Assembly (NCBI GenBank): GCA_964449285.1 | Contig: CAYUZX010000008.1 | Location: forward strand, 1-64,000 | Source of the DNA: QYOJ01 sp964449285 | GTDB lineage: Bacteria; Bacteroidota; Bacteroidia; Bacteroidales; FEN-979 | DNA: 64,000 nucleotides | Direction of reading: 5' to 3' | Part shown: positions 37,713-47,100 of the stretch, one piece after another | Numbering within the stretch: position 1 is the stretch's first letter | Layout of the letters: each line of letters opens with the position of its first letter | Position numbers and translations under genes: made by a program | The notes under the pieces: generated by a model | Databases searched by the model: none | Told to the model about the DNA's origin: nothing | Seen by the model: only the letters and a program-made list of their open reading frames with translations

Positions 37713-37733
37713 GGCATCCGGCATCAGGCATCA
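37713..37733. repeat. Microrepeat cluster, three GGCATC(C/A) 7-mers
   Basis: GGCATCC, GGCATCA, GGCATCA in the 26-base convergent gap. The last unit contains the hutU stop codon (37731-37733 on the minus strand). Confidence 0.75.
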
Positions 37734-39722
37734 GAACAACCCCTCAACCAGCCCCTCCTCCACACTGTTCGGCAAAGTAACTTTCAATCCGGATTCCTCT
37801 GCCATGGCACGTTTGATGGCAAATACCGCTTCATCGTTCCGTGCCCATGCGCGGCGTGCAATGCCGTTATTCACATCCCAGTGCAGCATTGTCCGCAATC
37901 GCCGGTCCGCATCATCCGAGCCGTCGAGGAGCATCCCGAAGCCGCCATTGATCACTTCGCCCCAACCAACGCCACCTCCGTTGTGGATAGAAACCCAGGT
38001 AGCTCCGCGGAAACTGTCGCCAATAACATTCTGGATGGCCATGTCGGCCGTAAAGGAAGAGCCATCATAGATATTTGATGTTTCACGATACGGTGAATCG
38101 GTCCCGGAAACATCGTGATGATCGCGCCCCAGCACGATAGGAGCAGATATCCTTCCATCCCTGATCGCCTGATTGAAGGCGGCGGCGATTTTGGTACGCC
38201 CTTCACAATCGGCATAGAGGATACGTGCCTGGGAACCCACTACAAGTTTGTTCTTCCCGGCTTCACGGATCCAGTGGATATTATCGCGCATCTGCATCTC
38301 GATCTCTTTGGGAGCATGTGCAGCAATCTCTTCAAGCACTGTGGCCGCTAGGTCGTCAGACACTCGGAGGTCTTCCGGATCGCCTGAAGTGCACACCCAC
38401 CGGAAAGGCCCGAATCCAAAATCAAAGAAGAGCGGTCCCATGATATCCTGGACATAGGATGGATAGATGAACGTGCCATCAGGGTTAACAATATCTGCCC
38501 CGGCACGGGAAGCTTCCAGCAGGAAGGCGTTTCCATAATCCCAGAAGTACATGCCATTGTCCGTCATCTTCTTAATGGCTATGATTTGGCGCCTCAGTGA
38601 TTTCTGCACTTCATCCTTAAACTTTACCGGATCTTTCACCATCATCTCATTCGACTCTTCGAAGGTTAATCCGGCGGGGTAGTAGCCACCAGCCCAGGGA
38701 TTGTGCAATGAAGTCTGATCAGAACCAAGCTCCACCTGGAGTTCCGCCTCCGCAAATTTCTCCCAGAGGTCCACCACGTTTCCCTGGTAAGCAAGAGAGA
38801 TCGCATCCCGGCCACACTGAGCAGAGATCATCCTGTGGATCAGTTTGTCGAGATCGGTGAAAACTTCATCAACCCATCCCTGTTCAAATCGTTTCTGCAC
38901 TGCCTTCGGGTTGATCTCGGCAATTACTGCAATCCCTCCTGCAATGACAGTAGCCTTCGCTTGAGCACCCGACATCCCCCCGAGGCCCGAAGTGATAAAT
39001 ACTTTTCCGGCAATCCCGTCGGAGGTGACTTTCCTTGCAGCATTCAACACCGTTATCGTAGTTCCGTGAACAATCCCCTGTGGTCCGATGTACATGTAGG
39101 ATCCTGCCGTCATCTGACCATATTGGGTAACGCCAAGCGCGTTGTATTTCTCCCAGTCGTCCTGGCTAGAGTAGTGTGGGATCATCATGCCATTGGTGAC
39201 CACTACCCGTGGCGCTTCTTTGTGCGAAGGGAACAATCCCATCGGATGGCCTGAGTACATCACCAGTGTCTGCTTATCATTCATCTCCGCCAGGTACTTC
39301 ATTGTGAGCAGATACTGAGCCCAGTTTTGGAATACGGCTCCGTTTCCACCGTAGGTGATCAGCTCATGAGGATGCTGAGCCACTGACGGATCGAGGTTGT
39401 TCTGGATCATCAGCATGATAGCGGCCGCCCGGATCGTTTGATGTGGATACGCTGTAATCGGACGGGCGAACATCTCATATTCCGGACGAAAACGGTACAT
39501 GTATATCCGACCGTATTTTTTCAGCTCCCCGGCAAACTCGGGAGCCAGAACACCATGGTGCTTTTTATCGAAATAACGCAATGCATTTTTCAACGCCAGC
39601 ATCTTCTCTTCAGGTGATAAAATATCTTTCCGGGCAGGAGCATGGTTTGCGTCCGAATCATAGGGCCGGGACTCCGGAAGAATATCCGGGATACCCTGGA
39701 GAATTTCGTCCTTAAAAGTCAT
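37731..39722 (-). CDS. hutU: Urocanate hydratase
   Basis: 663 residues. Second step of histidine breakdown: converts urocanate to imidazolone propionate in the cytoplasm, with tightly bound NAD as electrophile. Seen: ITYGGNGAVFQNWAQYLL, TAGSYMYIGPQGIVHGT, the NAD-binding FITSGLGGMSGAQAKA, SLHNPWAGGYYPAG and GPFRWVCTSGDPEDL. Length is in the range of the longer Bacteroidota-type enzyme. No hutH, hutI or formiminotransferase gene lies nearby, so the rest of the pathway must be elsewhere. The stop codon lies in a GGCATCA microrepeat. Confidence 0.95.
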   Translation of the reverse strand: MTFKDEILQGIPDILPESRPYDSDANHAPARKDILSPEEKMLALKNALRYFDKKHHGVLAPEFAGELKKYGRIYMYRFRPEYEMFARPITAYPHQTIRAAAIMLMIQNNLDPSVAQHPHELITYGGNGAVFQNWAQYLLTMKYLAEMNDKQTLVMYSGHPMGLFPSHKEAPRVVVTNGMMIPHYSSQDDWEKYNALGVTQYGQMTAGSYMYIGPQGIVHGTTITVLNAARKVTSDGIAGKVFITSGLGGMSGAQAKATVIAGGIAVIAEINPKAVQKRFEQGWVDEVFTDLDKLIHRMISAQCGRDAISLAYQGNVVDLWEKFAEAELQVELGSDQTSLHNPWAGGYYPAGLTFEESNEMMVKDPVKFKDEVQKSLRRQIIAIKKMTDNGMYFWDYGNAFLLEASRAGADIVNPDGTFIYPSYVQDIMGPLFFDFGFGPFRWVCTSGDPEDLRVSDDLAATVLEEIAAHAPKEIEMQMRDNIHWIREAGKNKLVVGSQARILYADCEGRTKIAAAFNQAIRDGRISAPIVLGRDHHDVSGTDSPYRETSNIYDGSSFTADMAIQNVIGDSFRGATWVSIHNGGGVGWGEVINGGFGMLLDGSDDADRRLRTMLHWDVNNGIARRAWARNDEAVFAIKRAMAEESGLKVTLPNSVEEGLVEGLF

Positions 39723-39805
39723 ATGGAAATTGTTTTTTCTGATAATAAAGGTACATTTTTAATATGACAGCCTGTTTTGAGCAGTATGGATCAACGCTAT
39801 CATTA

Positions 39806-39821
39806 TATCTTTGCAAAGATA
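39806..39821. promoter_or_regulatory. Palindromic double -7 box between hutU and the methyltransferase gene
   Basis: TATCTTTGCAAAGATA is a perfect 16-base palindrome made of two TAnnTTTG boxes back to back, one per strand. The plus-strand box lies 29 bases before the methyltransferase ATG and the minus-strand box about 90 bases before hutU. It could drive both genes or be an operator. Neither direction has a clear -33 element. Confidence 0.35.
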
Positions 39822-39841
39822 AATAATGAACTGAAAAGCAG

Positions 39842-40477
39842 ATGAAAAACAAACAACAGGAGAATGCTTTTGACTCCCGGGCTTCCACCTGGGACGAGAC
39901 CACCCGAAGGATCAACCTTGCACATGATGTAGCAGATTCCATTATCCGTGAAGTCAATCCAACAATGGATATGGATGTCCTGGATATCGGCTGCGGGACC
40001 GGCCTCGTTACCCTCAGAATTCAATCGCTGGTGAAAAGCATTACGGGCATTGATAGTTCACTTATGATGCTTGAGGTCCTGCAACAAAAAACCACCGATC
40101 AGAAATTGACAAACGTATTTACCAGGCATATGGATATCACGAAAGGAGATCCTCTGGATGGAAAATTTTGCCTGATAATAAGCAGCATGACACTGCATCA
40201 CTTAAACCAGCCTGAAGAAGTGTTCCGGCAATGTTACCAGGCGCTTCTTCCGGGAGGACATCTGGCTTTCGCAGATCTCGATATAGAAGACGGATCTTTC
40301 CATGAAGACAATACCGGGGTGCAGCATCGTGGGTTCGATCGCGAACACCTCAAAGGGCTTCTCCGTCAAGCAGGATTCTCGGATGTACATGATGTGACTG
40401 CTACCACTGTTGTCAAAGATAGAGGAGAACAGGGAAAACAGGAATACTCCGTATTTCTGATCATCGGAAAAAAATAA
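39842..40477 (+). CDS. Class I SAM-dependent methyltransferase
   Basis: 211 residues. SAM-binding motif I is VLDIGCGTGLVTL, followed by ITGIDSSLMML (motif II acidic residue binding the ribose) and LIISSMTLHHL (motif IV). The C-terminal part YQALLPGGHLAFADLD is typical of the Methyltransf_11/25 group. The substrate is not evident. Stand-alone between divergent hutU and the convergent MutS-like gene. Confidence 0.88.
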   Translation: MKNKQQENAFDSRASTWDETTRRINLAHDVADSIIREVNPTMDMDVLDIGCGTGLVTLRIQSLVKSITGIDSSLMMLEVLQQKTTDQKLTNVFTRHMDITKGDPLDGKFCLIISSMTLHHLNQPEEVFRQCYQALLPGGHLAFADLDIEDGSFHEDNTGVQHRGFDREHLKGLLRQAGFSDVHDVTATTVVKDRGEQGKQEYSVFLIIGKK

Positions 40478-40508
40478 TTCCTCAATCAGGGATTACCATG
40501 AATCGTCC

Positions 40509-41696
40509 TTATTTGGGTTTTAGCAGTTCGAGTATCTTTTCCCGTTTTAAAATCAACAATCCCAGCCGTTCATTGGAGATACCTTCTTTTATCTGATAAG
40601 AATAAAGGGGTTGGTCCTCTTCCATCTTAATGTCCAGATATCTGAATAAGACACTCACTGGATTTGTGATCTTATCGGCTACTTCGATCAGATGGGTAGA
40701 GATAAAAAAGAGAGAATCGGGTATTGCAGTCAAAGCGTTGATGATCTCTACTGATCCTTCGAACGCATCTTTTACGTTTGTTCCCCGAAATAACTCATCA
40801 AAGATAACTACCATCCGCGCCGGGACAGGGAATCCAATATGTGCCAGGTAGATGCAAAGACCAACGGCCTTCAGGAAGGTTGACTTCCCGGCCATGTTGG
40901 GTCCTGTTATGAAACACATGTTTTCTTCTTTCCCGATCCTGATATCGTTGAGAACAGGTTTTTCAAGAAAAGGATGGAAGAGTTGGTCTATTTCCAGTTC
41001 GGTCGTATCGCCCGCGAAGAATTCAGGAAAAGCAAGGTGCCGGTTCGTGGCTGTTCGGGCAACCGATTCAATCGCATCAATCTGATAGACATAATCCAGA
41101 AGTTTTCTTATCTCCTCTTTTCCTTTGCTTCTGAGGAGGTAATCAAAATGGTTGATCTGACGAAATGAGATCAATCTTCGCTTATACCCAGCTAGTTGCC
41201 GGAACACTTTCTGGTGAAGGAGTCCTTCAATATCGTGTTTCAGGTTGAGAAAGTAACCGGGGAAACCAGGTTCAATTTCATGACAAAAATCATGGAGAAT
41301 TTGAACCAGGTTTCTGACAAAATGGACACCCCTGAATGCAAGGTAATAGTTATTATTAGGTTTAACTAAACTCCAGAACCAATCTACCGCTGCGTCAATT
41401 AAATTATCATGCAACGGTGGAGTGTGAAGCGGGAGGTAATAGCTTTCGAGATGATCCACCTCCCCCGGAATGAATGGCAGGGTGAGATGGCGATTGTGTA
41501 CAAACCGGATGAGTTCGACCCGTTTCCTTAGAAAATCAGCATCGTTTGAGGGAGATTGCATCATGCCCAGCAATGCCAACTTCCCGCCATGGGTTCTGAC
41601 ATCCGTAAAAAATCGAAAAACGGATGGCTGATTTTTGGATCGGGAGAAGAGCTCCAGATCCTCCAGGGTTTGTTTGTCGATAGAAAAGCTCATCAT
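40509..41696 (-). CDS. MutS-family ATPase (short MutS-like) with shortened ATPase core
   Basis: 395 residues from the ATG at 41696. An ATG at 41738 would overlap pbpC. It has MutS core helices and the ATPase domain but no mismatch-binding domain I, like the short MutS-like proteins common in Bacteroidota. Walker A is GPNMAGKST (about 261-269) and Walker B is VVIFDELFRGTN. Between the Walker A lysine and the Walker B aspartate there are only 29 positions, against 73 in E. coli MutS (K620 to D693). The stretch after GFPVPA that holds the ST..E signature loop is missing, in frame. Either a true deletion in a degenerate protein or an assembly error. Third gene after A2M and pbpC. Confidence 0.8.
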   Translation of the reverse strand: MMSFSIDKQTLEDLELFSRSKNQPSVFRFFTDVRTHGGKLALLGMMQSPSNDADFLRKRVELIRFVHNRHLTLPFIPGEVDHLESYYLPLHTPPLHDNLIDAAVDWFWSLVKPNNNYYLAFRGVHFVRNLVQILHDFCHEIEPGFPGYFLNLKHDIEGLLHQKVFRQLAGYKRRLISFRQINHFDYLLRSKGKEEIRKLLDYVYQIDAIESVARTATNRHLAFPEFFAGDTTELEIDQLFHPFLEKPVLNDIRIGKEENMCFITGPNMAGKSTFLKAVGLCIYLAHIGFPVPARMVVIFDELFRGTNVKDAFEGSVEIINALTAIPDSLFFISTHLIEVADKITNPVSVLFRYLDIKMEEDQPLYSYQIKEGISNERLGLLILKREKILELLKPK

Positions 41697-41724
41697 ACAA
41701 AGATAACGGAATTGCTCATCCTTC

Positions 41725-44175
41725 CTACCTTCCAACATCTCCCTTCCCCATCACCTCGAACCGGATGGTTAGCATCTCACCTTGCTGGTTGACCAGTGTG
41801 AGGGTATGCCAGCCGGGGGTGGGGGCGAGTTCCAACTGGTTGAGGACGGTTGTGCTTCCAAGATAGGTCTCGTCGAGATGCCAGTAGAGGATCCCTTCAG
41901 AATTGTGGTGCGCTGCCCTGAAGATGGCTGCTCCTGGGGTTCCGTCCAGCTCGACAGGGATGTAGATGTGGCTGTTGTTTTTCGGATAGATCATCCCGAT
42001 CGGGTTGGTTGTGGATGATGATTCACATCCGGGAAACCATGATGGAAGGATTTTGTAGAATGGATTTTTCCGGCTGAAATAATATTCCTGAACAGGAGGG
42101 AGGAGAAACCACGATTTGTGGATAATCTGATCGGGAGAGATACAGCTCGAATTGACCTGAAAACTGCAGGATGGATCCAGGTGGACCAGGTGATGAAAGG
42201 GACATGAGCCTGTTTCTGCACCTCGTTTCGGAGCCAGGATCGTGTCTGTTAACTCACAAAGAGAGGAGGCACGGTAACCACTGTACCTGCAAACAACCAA
42301 GGAATCGAGCTCCGATCCGGGTATGGCGAACCATCCACTTTCCGGCAAGGCATCAAAGATCTCAAAGAGGATCGGTGCAGCCATTCCCAAACCGGTAAGT
42401 CCGGGTCTGCCCTCCCCTGTCGCATTGCCAACCCATACCCCGACTACATATTCCGGCGTAATGCCAATGGCCCAGGCATCCCTGTTTCCGAAACTGGTTC
42501 CTGTCTTCCAGGCTATTCTGCTAGAAGATGAGAATTGTTGCCACTGCATCTCAGTTTCTGGACGAGCAACTTCCACCATCGCCTCAAAGGTAAGCCAGAT
42601 GGTGCCCGCATCAAACCAGGACGTCACGTCAAGGGGAGGAGGAAAATTGACTTCACCCACCCGGTTGGCGTCTCTATCCTCGTCACGATCCCCACTCTCC
42701 CGGGACATATACCGTGGTGGATGAAAATCCTGCCTGGCATAACCCGAACGATCCATCAGGTAGTGGTTTAGTGTTCGTGCCATAGAGGCGTAAATGCCAG
42801 TCATCTCCCACAGTGAAGATTCGGCTGCCCCCAGGATCATCGCCAGGCCGTAATGACCGGCCGGTTTTGACAGAGAGATCATCCCGATGTTACGTAGAAG
42901 TCCGTAAAACTGTTCATATCCATATGCCTGCAACATCTTCACTGCCGGTATGTTGAGGGAGCGTGCCAACGCCCGTTTTGCAGGAACGGCTCCGTCGTAG
43001 GTTCGGTTGTAATTCTCAGGAACAAAACCACCCATCTGCGTTGGAATGTCGGGGACAAGTGTTGTTGGCAATAGCAGTCCATCGTTGAGCATAGCAGCAA
43101 AGAGAAAAGGTTTCAGCAGGCTTCCGGTACTGCGGTTTGCCGGAATGATATCAACAGCATTGCCATGCCTGCCGGTTCCATCTCCGGGAATATTCCCGAT
43201 GTAAGCCCGCACTTCCCCTGTATTTGCCGACATCACCAGCGCAGCTGCATTGAAGATCTCATTCGCCTGATGATATAGGGCATGCCGACTCAGGATTTCT
43301 GCTACCGTTTGCTGGAGAGTATAATCGAGGGTACTGTGAATCTTCTCTCCTTTATGCCCTTCAAGTATTGAGCGCACCAACAGATGTGGAGCCAGTTGAG
43401 GCAGGGGAAGCGGCATCCCGGGAAGATCTTCATCTTTTGCCAGGGAGCAGGTCTGCTTGTCGATTTCGCCGTGTTGCTCCAGAAGGTCGAGCAGATGGTT
43501 ACGCTTCTCCCAAAGTCTGGCAGGATTTCGACCAGGGTAGATCAGTCCCGGACTGTTTGGTAGTACAGCCAGGGTAGCGGATTCACCCCAGGATAGGTTT
43601 TCGGGTTTGACCCCAAAATAGCGCCATGATGCAGCTTCCAGGCCAACCACATTTCCACCAAACGGGGCATGGGATGCATAAAGCCCCAGGATCTCATCCT
43701 TGGAATAGCCAACTTCCAACCTGAGAGCCAATAGAATCTCCAGCAATTTCTCCGGATAAGTGCGCGGCCTGTTTTTTCGGGCAAGCCTGATCACCTGCAT
43801 CGAAATGGTACTCCCGCCGCTGACAACCTCTCCCTGCTCAATATTCATCTTCAGGGCACGGATCAATGCAAACGGATTGATGCCCGGATGGAAATAAAAC
43901 CAACGGTCCTCGTATGTGGTGATCGCCTTACTAAATTTCTCCGGCACCTGGTCGTTCCCGGGAAAACGCCACTGTTGATCCGAAGCGATCCGGGCGCCTA
44001 ACAAATTGCCGGCCCGATCAGTTAACACGGTTGATGTCGAGTCGTGAAATAGTGGATCCGGTAACAAAAACCACCAGAAAAGGAGGATCGCGAAAAGAAA
44101 AACCGGTGACAGCCCGATCAACCAACGCCTGACAGTTGGCAGGTGGCAGGTGGCAGGTGGCAGGTTATTTTTCAC
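41725..44175 (-). CDS. pbpC: Penicillin-binding protein 1C (bifunctional peptidoglycan synthase)
   Basis: 816 residues, one TM helix (about 19-39). GT51 glycosyltransferase domain: catalytic Glu89 in TTYEDRWFYFHPG, GGSTISMQVIR and YPEKLLEILLALRLE. Transpeptidase domain: Ser352-x-x-Lys355 in RSTGSLLKPF, SLN at 406-408 and KTG at 557-559. C-terminal PBP1C domain about 710-816 (NPIGMIYPKNNSHIYIP). Start is GTG at 44175. This codon and residues 4-15 (NLPPATCHLPTV) are encoded by repeat clusters. It lies 15 bases downstream of the alpha-2-macroglobulin gene, the same pairing as yfhM-pbpC in E. coli. Confidence 0.95.
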   Translation of the reverse strand: MKNNLPPATCHLPTVRRWLIGLSPVFLFAILLFWWFLLPDPLFHDSTSTVLTDRAGNLLGARIASDQQWRFPGNDQVPEKFSKAITTYEDRWFYFHPGINPFALIRALKMNIEQGEVVSGGSTISMQVIRLARKNRPRTYPEKLLEILLALRLEVGYSKDEILGLYASHAPFGGNVVGLEAASWRYFGVKPENLSWGESATLAVLPNSPGLIYPGRNPARLWEKRNHLLDLLEQHGEIDKQTCSLAKDEDLPGMPLPLPQLAPHLLVRSILEGHKGEKIHSTLDYTLQQTVAEILSRHALYHQANEIFNAAALVMSANTGEVRAYIGNIPGDGTGRHGNAVDIIPANRSTGSLLKPFLFAAMLNDGLLLPTTLVPDIPTQMGGFVPENYNRTYDGAVPAKRALARSLNIPAVKMLQAYGYEQFYGLLRNIGMISLSKPAGHYGLAMILGAAESSLWEMTGIYASMARTLNHYLMDRSGYARQDFHPPRYMSRESGDRDEDRDANRVGEVNFPPPLDVTSWFDAGTIWLTFEAMVEVARPETEMQWQQFSSSSRIAWKTGTSFGNRDAWAIGITPEYVVGVWVGNATGEGRPGLTGLGMAAPILFEIFDALPESGWFAIPGSELDSLVVCRYSGYRASSLCELTDTILAPKRGAETGSCPFHHLVHLDPSCSFQVNSSCISPDQIIHKSWFLLPPVQEYYFSRKNPFYKILPSWFPGCESSSTTNPIGMIYPKNNSHIYIPVELDGTPGAAIFRAAHHNSEGILYWHLDETYLGSTTVLNQLELAPTPGWHTLTLVNQQGEMLTIRFEVMGKGDVGR

Positions 44176-44199
44176 TGTTTCGCTATTTCGCTACCTCAC
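44137..44199. repeat. Microrepeat clusters at the A2M/pbpC junction (TGGCAGG 7-mers, TATTTCGC 8-mers)
   Basis: Four exact TGGCAGG heptamers (44137-44164) followed by four octamers of the TGTTTCGC/TATTTCGC/TACCTCAC type (44168-44199). The octamers contain both the pbpC start codon (44173-44175) and the A2M stop codon (44191-44193). Confidence 0.85.
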
Positions 44200-47100
44200 T
44201 ACTTCAACCCACTCCCCGGCATCCCTGGCATAGATGGTATGGTTGTACATCGTTTCGCAGCTGGTAGACGGAAGGTAAAAGCGTCCAAGATAGGTGGTGT
44301 TGAGCATGATACGGAACCGTTTACTCTTTCCCGCGTTGAGCGAAAAGAAGGTGTTCACCCGGTCGTCGCCGATGTATTGGTAGTCGAACTGGGAGGTTGT
44401 CTCCCCGGCCTTCGCCATGGCACTCATCCTGGCATTGATAATCTCCCATCCGGAGGGGAAGATCTGCGCCAGGGCAAGTTGTTCGTAGTTGCCACGAAGG
44501 CCTGGATTTGTTATAGTCACCTCAACCATGAATGTCATCCCCTGGGGAAGCTGTTTCGGATCAATCGGTCTCTCCTTCAGGTCCATCCATTTCACAGAGA
44601 TTTTCAGGTCGTTGGATGCTGCCGTTTCCAGTCCGGGTGGAGGGATCCCGTTCAGAATCAGTTGGACAAAAAGGACGCCCTTTCCGGTGTTCTTTACCTC
44701 CACCGATCCCGGGGGAGATGTATTACGTTCAGGAATACCGATAAGCGCAAGACTCTTGGATGAGGTAATATACTGCATCTTGTCACGTCCAAACCGGTAA
44801 CTGGCGGTCACCCCGCTCTCGTCATGATTTCCGGCATACTCGGCGATAGCCATAAGGGCATAAGCGGTGGTTTGGGTACTATACCATCCGTTTCCGGCGA
44901 GTTTTCCGGCGATTTCCTGCACCAGGGGTGTCGCTTTGGTGCGCATATTCATCAGGCACAACACCTCCGCAATGATCGCCTGATCCCGAAGCGTAGAACC
45001 GAAGGTTCCGGAGAGCTCATTATAGGGATTTACATCGTGGGAAGCCCGCTCGATGAGAGCCATTGCCACTTCAGGCTTCCCGGCTTTCTGGTATGCTCCC
45101 GCCAGGTACCAGCGGGCGGTGTTTGAGAGGTCGTTCCATTCCCGTAACCTGTTCATCGCACCAAGGTCGGGATCTCCCGCCAGGGCAAGTGTAAACAAGC
45201 GGTAGGCTTGGATCAGATCGTTGTTGGAGTAACTCAGGTTGGCTTCCCATGTGGCTGCTTTTCGGCGTTGAAATGCTTTCCAGTTCCCAAACAGGTTTCC
45301 GGAAACAGCATAGCCCTGTTTTTCAGCTTCGATCAGGAAATGGCCGGCATAATTGGTTCCCCAGTCGCTTGGATACACACTTCCGGGCCACATGGAGAAA
45401 CCGCCTCCCGGAACCTGGAAAGAGTTTAACCGTTTGATAGCTTCCCGGGTGTTGGTTTCAATTTCCTGCTTTCGTTCGGCCGACAGATCCATCATTGTAT
45501 TCAGATAGAGCTGGGGAAACGCTGCGGAGACAGTTTGTTCGATGCAACCATAGGGATAATGTATGAGATAGTTCATCCATTTCTCCAGGTTCATCGGGGG
45601 AATAGTGGAGAGCTCCACGGATCCGGAGTTTGTTCCGGCCATCCCGATGGGTTTGAAGGGTGCGCTCCAGGTATCGCCCGGGGAGATCGCTTTGCTGATC
45701 ACGAAACTTATCGGTGGATTTGGATTGCGGATGTCGATTTCAATGGTCTGGGAGGATCTCTCCCCTCCGCCTGTGGCTTCGATCTCAACCGTTCCAACCC
45801 CAACCTGCGGTTTCACCTGCAACTCGAACATGGCTACCTGCTCACCAGGAGTTGTGAATGTAATCTGCTGACTTGCCTTCCCAACAACGATAAAAAACGC
45901 ATTGGGCTTGATAGAGACCTCCACCTCCTTCACTTTTTGCTCCATAGCAAAGACCGTCACCGGAAGTTTCACGGTTTCCCCAGGACCCAGAACCCTCGGG
46001 AGAGTCCCCAGTACCATCAGGGGTTTGCGGACAAAGGCCGATTTTTCGGCCGAGCCAAAAGATTCTCCCTCTCCGGCGACTACCATCACCCGCACTGCTC
46101 CTATATAGTCGGGCATCCGGAAGGTATGTGCCCTGGTTTGCCCCTTCTTCAACTGAAAAACTCCGAGAAAACGTACCATCGGCACAAACCGGTTTGCCTT
46201 CAGGCTTCCCTGCAGCGCAGCCTCCTCGTCGCCACCTATACTCAATATCCGCTGCAGCTCTCCGGAATAGGCTCCCATCACCTGATCAAAAAGATCCCAA
46301 CTTTTCACTCCCAGCGCCTCCCGGCAGTAAAATGCATTCCAGGCATCAGGTGTTTTGAACCGTGTAAGGTCGAGCAACCCCTGGTCCACAACGGCAAGGG
46401 TGTAGGTCATGGACCTCCCTGATGCCTCCTTCACGGAAATGGTAGCATCGGTGCCGGGCACCAGCACCTCCTTCATCTCAATCTCGGGCTTCAGGTGTGT
46501 CCCTGAATTTTCAACCAGGATAGGCAGGACACCGTAAAGCCGGATCGGCAGATCGTTAACTGTTTGCGAATGAGGTTGAAGCAACGTGACAAACGCATAG
46601 ATGTTAGGAGCCATCTCATTGGTTACCTCAAAGGTGATATCAGTTTGGCCCTTTGTTGAAGGAGCCCATATTGAACGAAGCACCTTTGAACCATTCTCCA
46701 AGGTGACAAGTACCCTGCCGCCTGCAGAGGAAGGAATGCTCAGTTTTACTTTATCCCCAACCCTATATTTCGGCTTGTCGGAGGTAAATATGAGCATGGT
46801 TGCAGCCTGCTTTTCCCCACCAGGCATCCGGAAATAGCCTTCCCAATCTACATAGATGACCTTCCCGGCCGAATGTCCCGAAGTCATATCCGTGACCTTA
46901 ATCAGGTATCGCCCCCACTCTTCGCGGTTAGTAATGAACCGATATGAGGCTCTGCCATCGCTGGTCTGGACAATTTGTGTGGCCTTCAAATTATGGCTCT
47001 GGTTGGCAATAAAACTCGCCGAGTATCCCGATTCTGTATCATCCCACCACCATCTCCAGTCAAGTTTGAAGACCTCTACCTTAAGCTTGTTTGAAGGAAC

